A stretch of DNA of 64,000 nt from Saprospiraceae bacterium (GCA_016715985.1 JADJXD010000001.1:5456001-5520000); one strand, 5' to 3'; counted from the first letter of the stretch, positions 18,053-27,918 are shown. Notes: generated from the letters alone by a model not told the origin. Program-made: numbers and translations.

Positions 18053-18388
18053 TCATTCTCTGAGTTTAATTATTTCGTCCTTTAATTTTGGCAACTCCCT
18101 TACAATTATTGTCCAAATTACCTCGTCAGATATGTTATCATATTCGTGAGCAATTCTGTTTCTTGTCCCAATAATTTGTATTGCGTTTTGAATTTCGATT
18201 TTAGTGTTTTTATAATTCGTAATTCTGTTAACAGCTTCTCCAATAATTTCAATATTTCTCTCAACTGCTTTTTTTGTCTTGATGTCTTTTTGAAATTCAA
18301 AAAAATCTTGTTTTTCAGGCAAAAAGTCAACAATTTCTTCAATTGACCTCAAAATATCTTCAAGCCATGCATTTATTTTGTTATTCAT
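18053..18388 (-). CDS. hepT: HepT-like HEPN toxin (DUF86)
   Basis: A 111-residue helical protein with the HEPN ribonuclease motif RX4HXY at residues 76-83 (RNRIAHEY). In characterised HepT/MntA systems the Tyr is AMPylated by the MNT partner to silence the toxin; both residues needed are present here. The gene overlaps the upstream mntA by eight bases and ends beside repeat R2. Confidence 0.9.
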   Translation of the reverse strand: MNNKINAWLEDILRSIEEIVDFLPEKQDFFEFQKDIKTKKAVERNIEIIGEAVNRITNYKNTKIEIQNAIQIIGTRNRIAHEYDNISDEVIWTIIVRELPKLKDEIIKLRE

Positions 18389-18680
18389 AGATTACAACTT
18401 TAGACTCGTCAATTTCTTTTCTGAAAAAAGAGTTTTTTATACCTCGTTCTTCTATCAGGTCAATTTGTCGCATTAAAATTTGTTCCAATTTTTCTTTTAA
18501 TTGGAAGTATAAATCCGTATACTTAATCGGATCATTTTCGTCAAAATCAACCACGAAGTCAATGTCAGAATCTGAAGTAAAGTTGTCTGTCAATACAGAA
18601 CCAAAAACCGAAAAGTTCTTAACCCTGTATTCTTTGCAAAGTTGCTTAATTCGTTCTATGTTTTTTTTTGAAATTTTCAT
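18381..18680 (-). CDS. mntA: MntA-like minimal nucleotidyltransferase antitoxin
   Basis: A 99-residue MNT protein with the canonical GSX10DXD site: Gly27-Ser28 and Asp39-Asp41 in FGSVLTDNFTSDSDIDFVV. Known relatives transfer AMP to the HepT Tyr and act as antitoxin. It is coupled by overlap to the HepT gene downstream. All catalytic residues look intact. Confidence 0.9.
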   Translation of the reverse strand: MKISKKNIERIKQLCKEYRVKNFSVFGSVLTDNFTSDSDIDFVVDFDENDPIKYTDLYFQLKEKLEQILMRQIDLIEERGIKNSFFRKEIDESKVVIYE

Positions 18681-18742
18681 ATCTGATAAATCTTAAACAC
18701 AAAGTTACATTTTTTTTCGTGAGTTCTATTTTAGCATTTGTC

Positions 18743-18860
18743 ACAACAATTATACTCACGCCATAAAGCTTCGTAAGTATAAACAAATGTACACACTGAT
18801 TTTCAGATAAACAAGGCTTCAATATGAATTTTCAAACTGCGCCACTACTTTTTATTATCA
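18743..18860. repeat. Repeat R2, copy c
   Basis: Contains ACTCACGCC...GCTTCGTAAGT, ACAAATGTACACACTG and AACAAGGCTTCAATATGAAT. It is shorter than copies a and b and lacks GGTCCGTTAAATG. Confidence 0.75.
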
Positions 18861-18871
18861 GTCAAAATTTA

Positions 18872-19420
18872 TTATCTTCTGCATATCTCCGTATTTTCTA
18901 AAATTTCAAAATGCTTATTAATATCTATTTTCTTAAAATCATATTGGTGATAAAAAATAGTTTTGGTTAAAATATTAAAAGTATCAGAATAATAATTAGA
19001 ACTAATGGTGATTCCTAAATATTTTTGTTCAAAGCATGCAGATATATAATTTTTTCCATTTATTTTTCTCACATTAATCAAGTAAATAGGTCTGTTTTCG
19101 TATTTATTATTCAGAATATTTTTGGCTGTCGATGTATCATAGGTCAAATTTGTAAAAGGTGACCAATCTATATCTGGTTTAGTAGAACCCCAAGTAATTT
19201 GATACCTTATATCTTGAATAGTATCGTGACCAGCAATTTCCGACTCACCGGTATAGTCAAATGTAGTAACTTCAATTAATTTTGATGTATCCAGCACTGT
19301 GTTAATATAAGTATTGCTTTTCGCAAAATAGTAATTACATTTCGATATTTTATACTTCTCTTTGCAACTATTTAGTGTAATAAAAAGAAGGGAAAAAATA
19401 ATTACTATTTTAATATCCAT
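18872..19420 (-). CDS. Small lipoprotein of unknown function
   Basis: The Met at 19420 gives a clean lipoprotein signal (MDIKIVIIFSLLFITLNSC), so it is preferred over the ATG at 19429. About 182 residues. Lipobox LNSC. The mature part contains YDTSTAKNILNNKY and SACFEQKYLGIT but matches no family I know. It is the last member of the minus-strand array before the conserved trehalase region. Confidence 0.65.
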   Translation of the reverse strand: MDIKIVIIFSLLFITLNSCKEKYKISKCNYYFAKSNTYINTVLDTSKLIEVTTFDYTGESEIAGHDTIQDIRYQITWGSTKPDIDWSPFTNLTYDTSTAKNILNNKYENRPIYLINVRKINGKNYISACFEQKYLGITISSNYYSDTFNILTKTIFYHQYDFKKIDINKHFEILENTEICRR

Positions 19421-19441
19421 ATCTTTCATTATTTTGCCCTA

Positions 19442-20165
19442 TCATATATAATCACTCAATTTCTTAAAAAAGCTATCGAGATACTTATCCTTCTCCTTTG
19501 ACTTATACTGCATAATATAACGCGGATGGTCAAATGCTTCTATTCTATCAAAAAGGTGAAGTTCACGGTTTATTTTTTGTAAATATTCAGCATTCTTTTT
19601 TCCCAGGACATAAGCGACTTCAGGATGAATACCAAAATGGAATTGTTCCTGAAGGGTGTGTCTGATAAAGGGGAGAACTGCTTCAAATAACGCTGAAGAA
19701 TCATAATAATTATAGTTGACCGTATTTTTTTTATTGTTTTTATGGATAAATCCTAAAGGACATACAGATGTGATGTAAAATTGACTGTAGAAGTTTTCCG
19801 GCCCACCGAATAATTTTATCAATTCATAAATAAAAACCGATGATGGTTCGTGTGATTTGAAATCCGGTGGGGCGATCCCGCATTCTGACTCTAATCTTTT
19901 TGTATCAGTAAAAGGGAATTCCTGTACTTCCGGCTCCCAGCCTTCCCGGGTTGATACCAATAATAATTTTTCGCTCTTTTGTGTCGGAATAAAATTTTTT
20001 GTAAAATTGTCTGACGATTTCGATAATGGCAGGATTCTCTGAAAAGGGATTCATCATAAAAATATCCGGAGGTAATTGTCCTTCAAACTTCAGATTTTCC
20101 AGAAACTGAATCACTTTGTCACCAAAAGATGGTGCATTTTCAATATCCGGTTGATTATCACTCAC
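19442..20165 (-). pseudogene. SMUG2-like uracil-DNA glycosylase, frameshifted
   Basis: Two overlapping frames together make one SMUG2/DUF4918-type glycosylase: FGDKVIQFLENLKF, IIIGINPGRLGAGSTGIPF (active-site region), then TDTKRLESECGI and YITSVCPLGF. The join lies in a run of four T on the minus strand (plus 19910-19913); with three T the frame would be continuous. The enzyme should remove uracil from DNA. The preferred start is the GTG at 20165, whose GTGA overlaps the trehalase stop and fits the family N-terminus better than the ATG at 20207. It may be a real pseudogene, a sequencing error or, less likely, programmed slippage. Confidence 0.75.
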
Positions 20166-21667
20166 CGGATTACATCTCTCAAAGCCAAGTAAACTCCATT
20201 TGTCCACCCGAATCCATCCTGAACCGGGTATTCGCCACCCCCTGCATCCAGATTCATATCTTCTACATTGTATTTCTCCATCAACTTTCCTGTATTATTA
20301 TATACCCTTTCCACGAGATGAATCCATCTTTGTGCGACATCTTTGGCCAAATCAAAAAAGCCATAATTAATCAAACCTTCTACAGCAATCCATTGCAAAG
20401 GCGCCCAGCCATTCGGAGCATCCCATTGCTGACCGGTATTATATGTTGTAGTAACCAATCCACCCGGACGAAGAAAATGTTTTTTAAGATGATCTTCTAG
20501 CAAAACCGATTGTTCTTTGGAAGAAATGTTTTGCCACAAAGGGAATACAGTTGCCAAAGACTTTCTACCTGAATGTTTCCCTTCTTTAAAATTGAAATCC
20601 TGATAACAACTTTGTCTGTTATTCCAAAAAACGCTATTGATTGCACTTTTTCTGTCCGTACTCAAAGCTTTAAAATGTTCGGCTTTTTCGGGTTCACCGA
20701 AATACACAAATGCTTTTGATATAGTATCTTCCAGTCTGAATAAAAGCACGTTTAAGTCAACAGGTAGTATAGTGGTTGTTTGAATACTTTTTAAAGAATC
20801 AGATTTGCCAAACCATCTTGAGCTGAAATCCCATCCGGATTCACATGCCGCTCTGATATTTAAATAATATTCAGATTGGCTTTGATATTTAGAGACGGAA
20901 TGGGAGATGTCTTCGGCGTATGATTCTTGTCTGGGAACCGGATTGTCGTCCCAGTAACGATTGAGAACAATATTTTCTGAAACGCTTACTACCCGCTTGA
21001 TTGCTGTGTTTTGTGATGATAAATCATCTTTTCCATCCATCCAGAAGTTGTATTCTTTCAACAAGGGTTTCAGATATCGGATATGATATTCTTTTGTATT
21101 TTCGTATTCGCTGATCAGCTCTACCATTGCAGCAAAAAAAGGCGGTTGAGATCTGGACAGAAAATAACTTCGGTTACCGTTGGGAATGTGACCAAACTGT
21201 TCTATCAGCCAGGCAAAATTATCCAGCATATTGACTACGGTCTTGTTGTGGCCCGACTCCAATAAACCCAACATTGTAAAATACGAATCCCAATAATATA
21301 TTTCCCTAAATCTTCCCCCGGGGATGATGTAAGGAAAAGGCAACGCAATCAAAGAACCAGCAGCGCTATTTTTATCTGCCTTCCTTTTAAGCAATTTCCA
21401 CAATTTTTCAATATGTGTTTTAATATTTTCCCTCTCTCTAATTTTAACTTTAGTAGTTTTAGGAACGGCAAAATGTTTTAACACAAACGACCTTAAATTA
21501 AAGTCAGCTGTATTTTTCTGTTCTTCAAAATTTTTTAATATGACAGTTGGTTCAAATTTTGGAACAGCATCTGCAAAGGACTTTGAATCTGAAAAAATAC
21601 CTGATTTTTGAACAGTATCAAAAAGAGATCCATAAATAATGTCTGGAGTAAGATGGGGATTATTCAT
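20162..21667 (-). CDS. treF: Trehalase, GH37, cytoplasmic type
   Basis: This 501-residue enzyme hydrolyses trehalose to two glucose. Both GH37 signatures are present: PGGRFREIYYWDSYF at residues 116-130 and QWDAPNGWAPLQW near 400. The catalytic-acid motif ESGWDFSSRWF is intact. There is no signal peptide, so it resembles the cytoplasmic TreF rather than TreA. It overlaps the MFS transporter gene by eight bases, pointing to joint uptake and hydrolysis. Confidence 0.9.
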   Translation of the reverse strand: MNNPHLTPDIIYGSLFDTVQKSGIFSDSKSFADAVPKFEPTVILKNFEEQKNTADFNLRSFVLKHFAVPKTTKVKIRERENIKTHIEKLWKLLKRKADKNSAAGSLIALPFPYIIPGGRFREIYYWDSYFTMLGLLESGHNKTVVNMLDNFAWLIEQFGHIPNGNRSYFLSRSQPPFFAAMVELISEYENTKEYHIRYLKPLLKEYNFWMDGKDDLSSQNTAIKRVVSVSENIVLNRYWDDNPVPRQESYAEDISHSVSKYQSQSEYYLNIRAACESGWDFSSRWFGKSDSLKSIQTTTILPVDLNVLLFRLEDTISKAFVYFGEPEKAEHFKALSTDRKSAINSVFWNNRQSCYQDFNFKEGKHSGRKSLATVFPLWQNISSKEQSVLLEDHLKKHFLRPGGLVTTTYNTGQQWDAPNGWAPLQWIAVEGLINYGFFDLAKDVAQRWIHLVERVYNNTGKLMEKYNVEDMNLDAGGGEYPVQDGFGWTNGVYLALRDVIR

Positions 21668-22910
21668 TTTGAAGACGATTAGAACGGGAAATTTTATTTA
21701 AAAGAATTAACGCAACCGTAAGTAAAATAACAGGAATCAATGAAAAATAAAAAGCATTTTTTCCACCGAATGCTTCAAACAAATGCCCTGTAATCATTGA
21801 ACCCGTTGTTCCTCCCAAAGCAGAAAAAAGCACAATTAAACCTGACATAGCACTATGCATGTGTTTTGGAAGTGAACTTAAAACCACAGAGTTTATAGTA
21901 GGATAAATCGGAGCCAGAAATAATCCCATCAATGGAAACAAGTAAACCACTAATGGCGCATTTGTCCAGGATATATCTGTCAGTGATGCGGGAAGATTAT
22001 TGGTCAAAGGCAAATTTAACAGAATACAAATTCCCACCATCGCTATACAAAAAACGGTAAAGTACAACCAATGAACATATTTCAGCACAATCCCGGCAAA
22101 TAACCTGCCCACTGCAAAAGCTCCTGCTAAAACGGCTCCTGCCTGAATACTCATACTTGCAGGAACAGAAAGCACATCCGTATAAAAAGTCGGTGTCCAT
22201 GTCTGAAAACTCTGCTCGATGAGTACAAACAAAAAAGCACAGGCAACAAATATCAAAACCAATGGACGTATAGCTAATTTTATCATGTCTGCAAAATCTT
22301 TCATTAGGCTGGTTGCTTCCGCTTTATGCGCTTTACTTTCGTCTAACGGACTGAACAACAACAAAATCAATGCTATAAATGACAATACACTCAGATACCA
22401 ATAGACTTGCAGCCATTCTTCGGATTTGGGATTCAGATCATCTATAAACAAACTGAAAAATATGTTTCCGACCAGAACACCTATCATAAAGAAGCCTTCA
22501 ATTAAACTCATCAGACTGCTATGTTCCTTTATATCATTCGTAATCAGACCAATTGCAGAAAACACGCTGATTTTTATTAATGCAAACGAAATGCCCACCA
22601 ACATAAAAAGTATCTTAAAATGCCAGAAGGAATCGGCAATCATTGGCATAATTCCGCAGGTTACAGCAACAATCAATAATCCTAAAGACATACCACGCTT
22701 TATCCCTAATCTGGGTAGAAGAGAGCCTAAAAGAAAAGAAAAAATTGCAATAGGCAGATCCTTAAATCCTTCCAGAATACTGGCATCTGCTTTGGAAACA
22801 TCAAAATTTCGTTGTACCTGGAGTATCACTGCACCCACTGAATTCAGCAGAACCGCAAAAACCATATAGTTTAAAATGAGCGAGATCTTTATCAGTAAAT
22901 TGTTGCGCAT
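21660..22910 (-). CDS. MFS transporter, probably sugar-type
   Basis: A 416-residue protein with about 12 hydrophobic segments and the MFS loop motif near residue 68 (LGIKRGMSLGLLI). The long tail SRSNRLQNE is cytoplasmic. Overlap with the trehalase gene downstream suggests trehalose or a related disaccharide as substrate; this rests on context only. Inner membrane. Confidence 0.8.
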   Translation of the reverse strand: MRNNLLIKISLILNYMVFAVLLNSVGAVILQVQRNFDVSKADASILEGFKDLPIAIFSFLLGSLLPRLGIKRGMSLGLLIVAVTCGIMPMIADSFWHFKILFMLVGISFALIKISVFSAIGLITNDIKEHSSLMSLIEGFFMIGVLVGNIFFSLFIDDLNPKSEEWLQVYWYLSVLSFIALILLLFSPLDESKAHKAEATSLMKDFADMIKLAIRPLVLIFVACAFLFVLIEQSFQTWTPTFYTDVLSVPASMSIQAGAVLAGAFAVGRLFAGIVLKYVHWLYFTVFCIAMVGICILLNLPLTNNLPASLTDISWTNAPLVVYLFPLMGLFLAPIYPTINSVVLSSLPKHMHSAMSGLIVLFSALGGTTGSMITGHLFEAFGGKNAFYFSLIPVILLTVALILLNKISRSNRLQNE

Positions 22911-22960
22911 AATGAGCTGTATGATTAAAGTGTTTTATAAATAATGCAAGATGTTGATAT

Positions 22961-23782
22961 TTAAGAATTTAATTTCATCAATATACATATCCAATTATCT
23001 TTTTGGAGGTCAGAAACGGAAACAAATCCTTTCGCTTTGAAAGCTTTTTCGAGTATTTCTTTGTCCTCAACCAATACGCCGGATACCAGTAAATAACTAT
23101 CTGTATGCATTCTATCCTTGAGATCATCCACATATCGAACTAAAATGTTTCTGTTGATATTAGCCAGAATGATATCATATTTTTTCGGGGATATATCTTC
23201 CAAGCTTCCCAGATATGCTGTCACATTATGAACATGATTTTGTGCACTGTTTTCAATGGTGTTTTGATAAGATTCGGTTTCAATGTCAATCGCATCAATT
23301 TTTTCCGCACCTAACTTGGACGCCAGTATTGCCAGAATCCCTGTTCCGCAACCAAAATCAAATACACTTTTACCTGAAAAATCCAGATCTGCCATTTTAC
23401 GGATCATCATGTAAGTCGTGGCGTGATGCCCGGTACCAAAAGCCATTTTAGGATTGATTATCAAATCATGTTGAATATCTTCGTCCGTCGGATGGAAATC
23501 CGCTCTCACGATGCAAAAGTCTTCCACAATGACCGGTTGAAAGGATGCTTCCCATATTTCATTCCAGTTTTGCGGTTCAATCGTTTCTACCTGATAATCC
23601 GCAGAAAATTTATGGATAATTTCATTTATTTCTTTACTGATCTGATCAGTAAGTTGTGTTTCCGGAATGTAACCGATCAATTGCTCATCTGTTTCTTCAA
23701 AAGATTCAAAAGGGTATTCACTCAGTAATCCCAATAATGCTTCTTCCGTGGAATTAATAATATATGCTTTGTAAGTTGCCAA
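22961..23782 (-). CDS. prmA: Ribosomal protein L11 methyltransferase
   Basis: The 273-residue protein has the PrmA layout: an N-terminal substrate domain, MAFGTGHHATTYMM and the SAM-binding motif VFDFGCGTGILAI, then ANINRNIL (the NxxN-type motif). It trimethylates ribosomal protein L11. It is followed at 31 bases by folD upstream, both on the minus strand. Confidence 0.92.
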   Translation of the reverse strand: MATYKAYIINSTEEALLGLLSEYPFESFEETDEQLIGYIPETQLTDQISKEINEIIHKFSADYQVETIEPQNWNEIWEASFQPVIVEDFCIVRADFHPTDEDIQHDLIINPKMAFGTGHHATTYMMIRKMADLDFSGKSVFDFGCGTGILAILASKLGAEKIDAIDIETESYQNTIENSAQNHVHNVTAYLGSLEDISPKKYDIILANINRNILVRYVDDLKDRMHTDSYLLVSGVLVEDKEILEKAFKAKGFVSVSDLQKDNWICILMKLNS

Positions 23783-23813
23783 TTATTTACTTATAATTTT
23801 GTCAATAAAAATT

Positions 23814-24698
23814 TTATTTAACATCCCACTTTTCTTTCGCTGACTGAAATGTATTCATCATCAACCCAACTACCGTCATAGGTCCTACCCCACCCGGTAC
23901 AGGCGTTATAAAAGACGCTTTGTTTTCTGCTTCATCAAAATTAACATCCCCCACTAATCTGGAACCGGATTTTCTGCTTTCATCTTCCACTCTGTTAATA
24001 CCAACATCTATCACCACTGCCCCTTCTTTAATCATATCCCCTGAAATAAAATTGGGAATTCCGATAGCTGCTACGACGATATCAGCCTGAAGCAAAATAC
24101 TTTTCAGGTCTTTTGTACGGCTGTGTGTTAAAGTTACGGTGGCATCTCCGGATTTGGATTTTCTGGACAACAAAATACTCATGGGTGTACCAACTATGTT
24201 GCTTCTGCCTACGACAACCACGTGTTTGCCTGCTGTTTCAATATGATATCTTTCCAGCAATAATGTAATTCCATACGGCGTGGCGGGCAAAAAACAAGGA
24301 AGTCCCTGCGCCATTTTACCAAAATTGACCGGGTGAAAGCCATCAACATCCTTTGCCGGATCGATGGCCATTGTAATATTGACTTCATTGATATGTCGGG
24401 GAAGGGGAAGCTGCACTATAAAGCCGTCAACATCTTGGTCTTCATTTAAATCTTTAATCAATTGCAATAATTCTGCCTCCGTTATATCGGAAGGTTTTTT
24501 TATCAGTGTGGATTTGAATCCAACCTGTTCACAAGACTTGACTTTGTTTCCGACATAAGCCTGACTTGCGGGATTTTCTCCTACCAGAATCGCAGCCAGA
24601 TGCGGGGTTTTACCTGTTTTTTGTATAAATTCCGTTGTATCAGCTTTTAGTTTTAATTTCAACTCTTCAGACACTAATTTGCCGTCAATTATGGCCAT
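23814..24698 (-). CDS. folD: Methylenetetrahydrofolate dehydrogenase / cyclohydrolase
   Basis: The 294-residue FolD carries YVGNKVKSCEQVG (catalytic Lys), VDGFIVQLPLPRHI, VVVGRSNIVGTPM and PGGVGPMTVVGLMMNT, all family signatures. It converts 5,10-methylene-THF to 10-formyl-THF for purine and formyl-Met-tRNA synthesis. Cytoplasmic. Confidence 0.95.
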   Translation of the reverse strand: MAIIDGKLVSEELKLKLKADTTEFIQKTGKTPHLAAILVGENPASQAYVGNKVKSCEQVGFKSTLIKKPSDITEAELLQLIKDLNEDQDVDGFIVQLPLPRHINEVNITMAIDPAKDVDGFHPVNFGKMAQGLPCFLPATPYGITLLLERYHIETAGKHVVVVGRSNIVGTPMSILLSRKSKSGDATVTLTHSRTKDLKSILLQADIVVAAIGIPNFISGDMIKEGAVVIDVGINRVEDESRKSGSRLVGDVNFDEAENKASFITPVPGGVGPMTVVGLMMNTFQSAKEKWDVK

Positions 24699-24786
24699 AA
24701 CATATATTATTTATTTTGGCCTGCAAAATAGCAAATAATGAAATAAACAACAGAAATTTTCAGAATTATATTAATGCAAATTAATC

Positions 24787-25638
24787 CTATATCTTTTTTC
24801 GTGTGGATTCTTCTTTTAGACTAAACGTTATGGGTAAAGTATATAAGGCCCTAACAACTTTACCTCTCACTTCCCCTGGTGTCCATTTTTCTTCTAAAAA
24901 ATTCATTGATTCAATCACGTCAATTCCAGCATCCCCAAATCCGTGTCCTGAATCCCTTACGGCCTTAATGTTTGAAAGCCAACCATCCGGTTCTACAACG
25001 AATTGCAGGACAGTATTCCCTTCAATCTTATTAGATTTTGCGTCTTCCGGATAAACGAGATTTTTATAAACAAAATCAAGCATTTTTTCTTTTGCACATT
25101 CCTCTTTAACTTTTACATCGTTAGAAATATTCTCACAACCAGGGTAACGGGGCATCATCTCAATTACATTATATATTTTATCTCCTTCTTCTTGAATTTC
25201 CAATTCGCTAACATCATTGTCAGGTTGCATATCTGAAGGAAGTTTGTATGTTACAGAATACCTGGAAGTTGATTTAAACTCTGATAACCGAACCATTTCA
25301 AATATGTCACTTAGATCAACAAAAATTTCAGATCTTTTTTGTTTTTTAGAAATAATTCTTTCTTTTATTTTCACATTCTTAATAACACCTGGATATTCAA
25401 TAGAAAAGGACAACCATTTTTCAGCTTTTGGATTAAGGTCTTCTGCATCATTCAGGTATGGCATTAATCTGACTGAAATAAAGTTGAGCATTTCTTGTTT
25501 TTCACAATGACTTCTGTCAGTGCTATTTTCAAAATGATTACAAACTTCAAAAAAAGAAGTTTTGCTTTGACCGAATATTAAATCAGAATTCAGAAAAAAA
25601 GAACAAAGTGTTATCAAGGGTAGAAAATAGAAATTCAT
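24787..25638 (-). CDS. TonB-like C-terminal domain protein, secreted
   Basis: A 283-residue protein with an N-terminal signal (MNFYFLPLITLCSFFL). Around residues 155-165 YPGCE and a TonB-type C-terminal domain begin: NTVLQFVVEPDGWLSNIKAV and WTPGEVRGKVVRALYTLPI. It lacks the N-terminal anchor plus proline-rich linker of a classical TonB; proteins of this shape are common in Bacteroidota and often follow a sensor. An earlier segment (LSFSIEYPGVIKNVKI) looks like a second, degenerate TonB-like unit. Envelope; partner unknown. Confidence 0.7.
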   Translation of the reverse strand: MNFYFLPLITLCSFFLNSDLIFGQSKTSFFEVCNHFENSTDRSHCEKQEMLNFISVRLMPYLNDAEDLNPKAEKWLSFSIEYPGVIKNVKIKERIISKKQKRSEIFVDLSDIFEMVRLSEFKSTSRYSVTYKLPSDMQPDNDVSELEIQEEGDKIYNVIEMMPRYPGCENISNDVKVKEECAKEKMLDFVYKNLVYPEDAKSNKIEGNTVLQFVVEPDGWLSNIKAVRDSGHGFGDAGIDVIESMNFLEEKWTPGEVRGKVVRALYTLPITFSLKEESTRKKI

Positions 25639-26193
25639 TGTAATTCAGATTTTCAGGTTATCAATTTCAAATTATATTCAAAGATAAGTATTCAGGAATA
25701 AAATTTATAATTTCACCATTCGAATAAGAGTAGAATTAATTTCACAATATTCACAACTATTAAAGTAATCAATCAAACGAGCTATTTTTATCACTCCTGC
25801 TCCTGCATAGTAGACATGTAATCAAGTTTGGATGGTACACAGATCATATTGTGAACAGAATTAATAATTACACCCTTTCAGGATTTGATGTTTTCTTTCC
25901 TTATTAAGATAGGGCTTGTCGCCCTATCTTAGAATATTTCGGCCTTTCAGGCCTAATAAATCGCTAATCAAGGCCTGAAAGGCCAAAATATCTCAGAGAT
26001 GGGCAAAGCCCATCGTAACTAATGCCAAATGTTCTCCAGCCCAGAAGGGGCGCAAGATTTTAAAACAATCGAATAAATTCGATTAGCCCGGCAAGTGACA
26101 CAGGTTTTATTTCAAGATTTTTTAACGGCTGATTTGATAAGGCCAATTTGTTACAAGGACTGTTTAGAAACAAACAATGGTTTTCCAGAAAAT
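25639..26193. repeat. Intergenic DNA with nested palindromes
   Basis: No gene. At 25906-26014 three palindromes follow each other: AAGATAGGGC/GCCCTATCTT, AATATTTCGGCCTTTCAGGC paired with AGGCCTGAAAGGCC at a distance, and GATGGGC/GCCCATC. This is a REP-like cluster. Confidence 0.6.
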
Positions 26194-27918
26194 CTATTTT
26201 ATATTGTTCACTTTGTTATCTGAAATGTAGTTGTCAACTATTTGCTCCAGCGTGCTTAGTTTTATAGATCCATTGCTCAGAACTAAATCATGAAATGCCT
26301 TAATGTCAAATTTATCACCTAAGATTTCTTCTGCCCGTTTACGCAATTCTCTTATCTTCAACTCTCCGATTTTATAGGAAACCGCCTGAGCCGGCCAGCC
26401 GATATAACGGTCAATTTCGGTATTTACTTCATGCAGAGACAAAGCGGTATTAGTGGACATAAAATCAACCGCTTGCTGTCGGGTCCATCCTTTGTAGTGC
26501 AGACCTACGTCCACAACCAACCGGCAGGCACGCCACATTTCGTATGTCAGTCTGCCGAAGTCTTCGTAAGGTGTTTCGTACATTCCGGCTTCCTTTCCGA
26601 GATATTCAGAATATAAACCCCATCCTTCACCAAATGCACTAATATACAGATTCTCCCTGAATTTGGGAATATTTTCCATTTCCTTGGACAACATAATCTG
26701 TAAATGATGGCCGGGAACAGCTTCGTGCAGCGTTAATGCCGGAAGAACATAAAATGGCCTGCTTTCCAATTTAAAAGTATTGACCCAGTACTCTCCGGGT
26801 TTACCGGTTTCATAATTTCCTTCAGAGTATCTGCCGGTGGTATAATTGGGTGCTATCGCTTCCGGAACAGGCTCTACTGAAAAGGGCATCCTGGGAAGCT
26901 TATTGAAATATTTAGGTAATTTACCTTCGATCTTTTTAGATAACCAACTTGCCCGATACAATAACTCTCTGGGGTTTTTGGCATAAAACTGCGGATCCGT
27001 ACGCAAAAAATGAAGAAAAGCCGCATAATCACCCTTAAACCCAATTTCGTTAATGATGTTCAGCATTTCAGATTTTATGCGGGCTACTTCAGACTCTCCG
27101 GTTGTAAAAACCATTTCAGGCGTTAATTCAAGCGTAGTGAAGTATCGTACTTTATCTTCATAATAAACATTTCCCCCTTCCAAAGCAGAAATTCCGGGTG
27201 AATCCTGTGATGCAGGTAAATATTCATCATAAACAAAAGCGAGAAATTCCTTGTATGCCGGTTTGATTTTGGCCTGAACTAAAGATATAACTTCATTTTT
27301 CAGACTGTCGGCATCGTTAAGTCCTTCTGTACAGTGGACCAAAAAATTATTATCAGCATCCTGAGATATAAAATCTTCCAGCATATTGATACACAGTTTT
27401 GTAACGGTTTTTGGAGAAGTCTTATTTTGACGAATCCCTTCCTGCATTAACTCCTTTTGTGCCTGAAGATAAGCAGGTAGTAAATGCAGCTTTTCAATAT
27501 ATTTTTTTCGATTTTCAGGTTTACGTACATCCAAATATTGAGAACTATATATGATATTCAGCAAAAAACCACCTTCAGAATTTAAGGGCATCAGGTAACT
27601 TTGAAACTTTAAGTCTGTTATTTCATTACTTAACTCCAATTCAAGAAGTTCTTTGTTAATCAGGTCATTAAGGGAAAGTTTAGTTGTATCAAGATTTTCC
27701 AATTGATTTAAAATTGGCTCATAAAGGGATAATCGATTTTCAAATTCCGCTTTTTTTTGTTCGCCCCAGGTATCTTTGTATTGTTTTTGGAGAGTGTCAG
27801 AAATGGCCTGATATGATTCGATAATTTCATCAACTTTGGAATGTTTGGAATTCCTATCAACAGATGTGCACTGAAATAAAACACTGGTGGCGGCTACTAA
27901 AAATAAAAAATATTTCAT
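26194..27918 (-). CDS. DUF885 family lipoprotein (peptidase-like)
   Basis: The 574-residue protein starts with a lipoprotein signal (lipobox VLFQC, Cys about 16). It holds the DUF885 hallmark LTLHEAVPGHHLQIM, an HExxxxH zinc-type motif, followed by FGEGWGLYSEYL. The family is distantly related to M32-like metallopeptidases; activity in this member is inferred. Membrane-anchored in the envelope. Confidence 0.85.
   Translation of the reverse strand: MKYFLFLVAATSVLFQCTSVDRNSKHSKVDEIIESYQAISDTLQKQYKDTWGEQKKAEFENRLSLYEPILNQLENLDTTKLSLNDLINKELLELELSNEITDLKFQSYLMPLNSEGGFLLNIIYSSQYLDVRKPENRKKYIEKLHLLPAYLQAQKELMQEGIRQNKTSPKTVTKLCINMLEDFISQDADNNFLVHCTEGLNDADSLKNEVISLVQAKIKPAYKEFLAFVYDEYLPASQDSPGISALEGGNVYYEDKVRYFTTLELTPEMVFTTGESEVARIKSEMLNIINEIGFKGDYAAFLHFLRTDPQFYAKNPRELLYRASWLSKKIEGKLPKYFNKLPRMPFSVEPVPEAIAPNYTTGRYSEGNYETGKPGEYWVNTFKLESRPFYVLPALTLHEAVPGHHLQIMLSKEMENIPKFRENLYISAFGEGWGLYSEYLGKEAGMYETPYEDFGRLTYEMWRACRLVVDVGLHYKGWTRQQAVDFMSTNTALSLHEVNTEIDRYIGWPAQAVSYKIGELKIRELRKRAEEILGDKFDIKAFHDLVLSNGSIKLSTLEQIVDNYISDNKVNNIK

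Noticed and set aside
10621..18860. CRISPR array
   Set aside because: The repeats are long, few and irregularly spaced with genes between; no short regular repeat-spacer pattern or cas genes are present.
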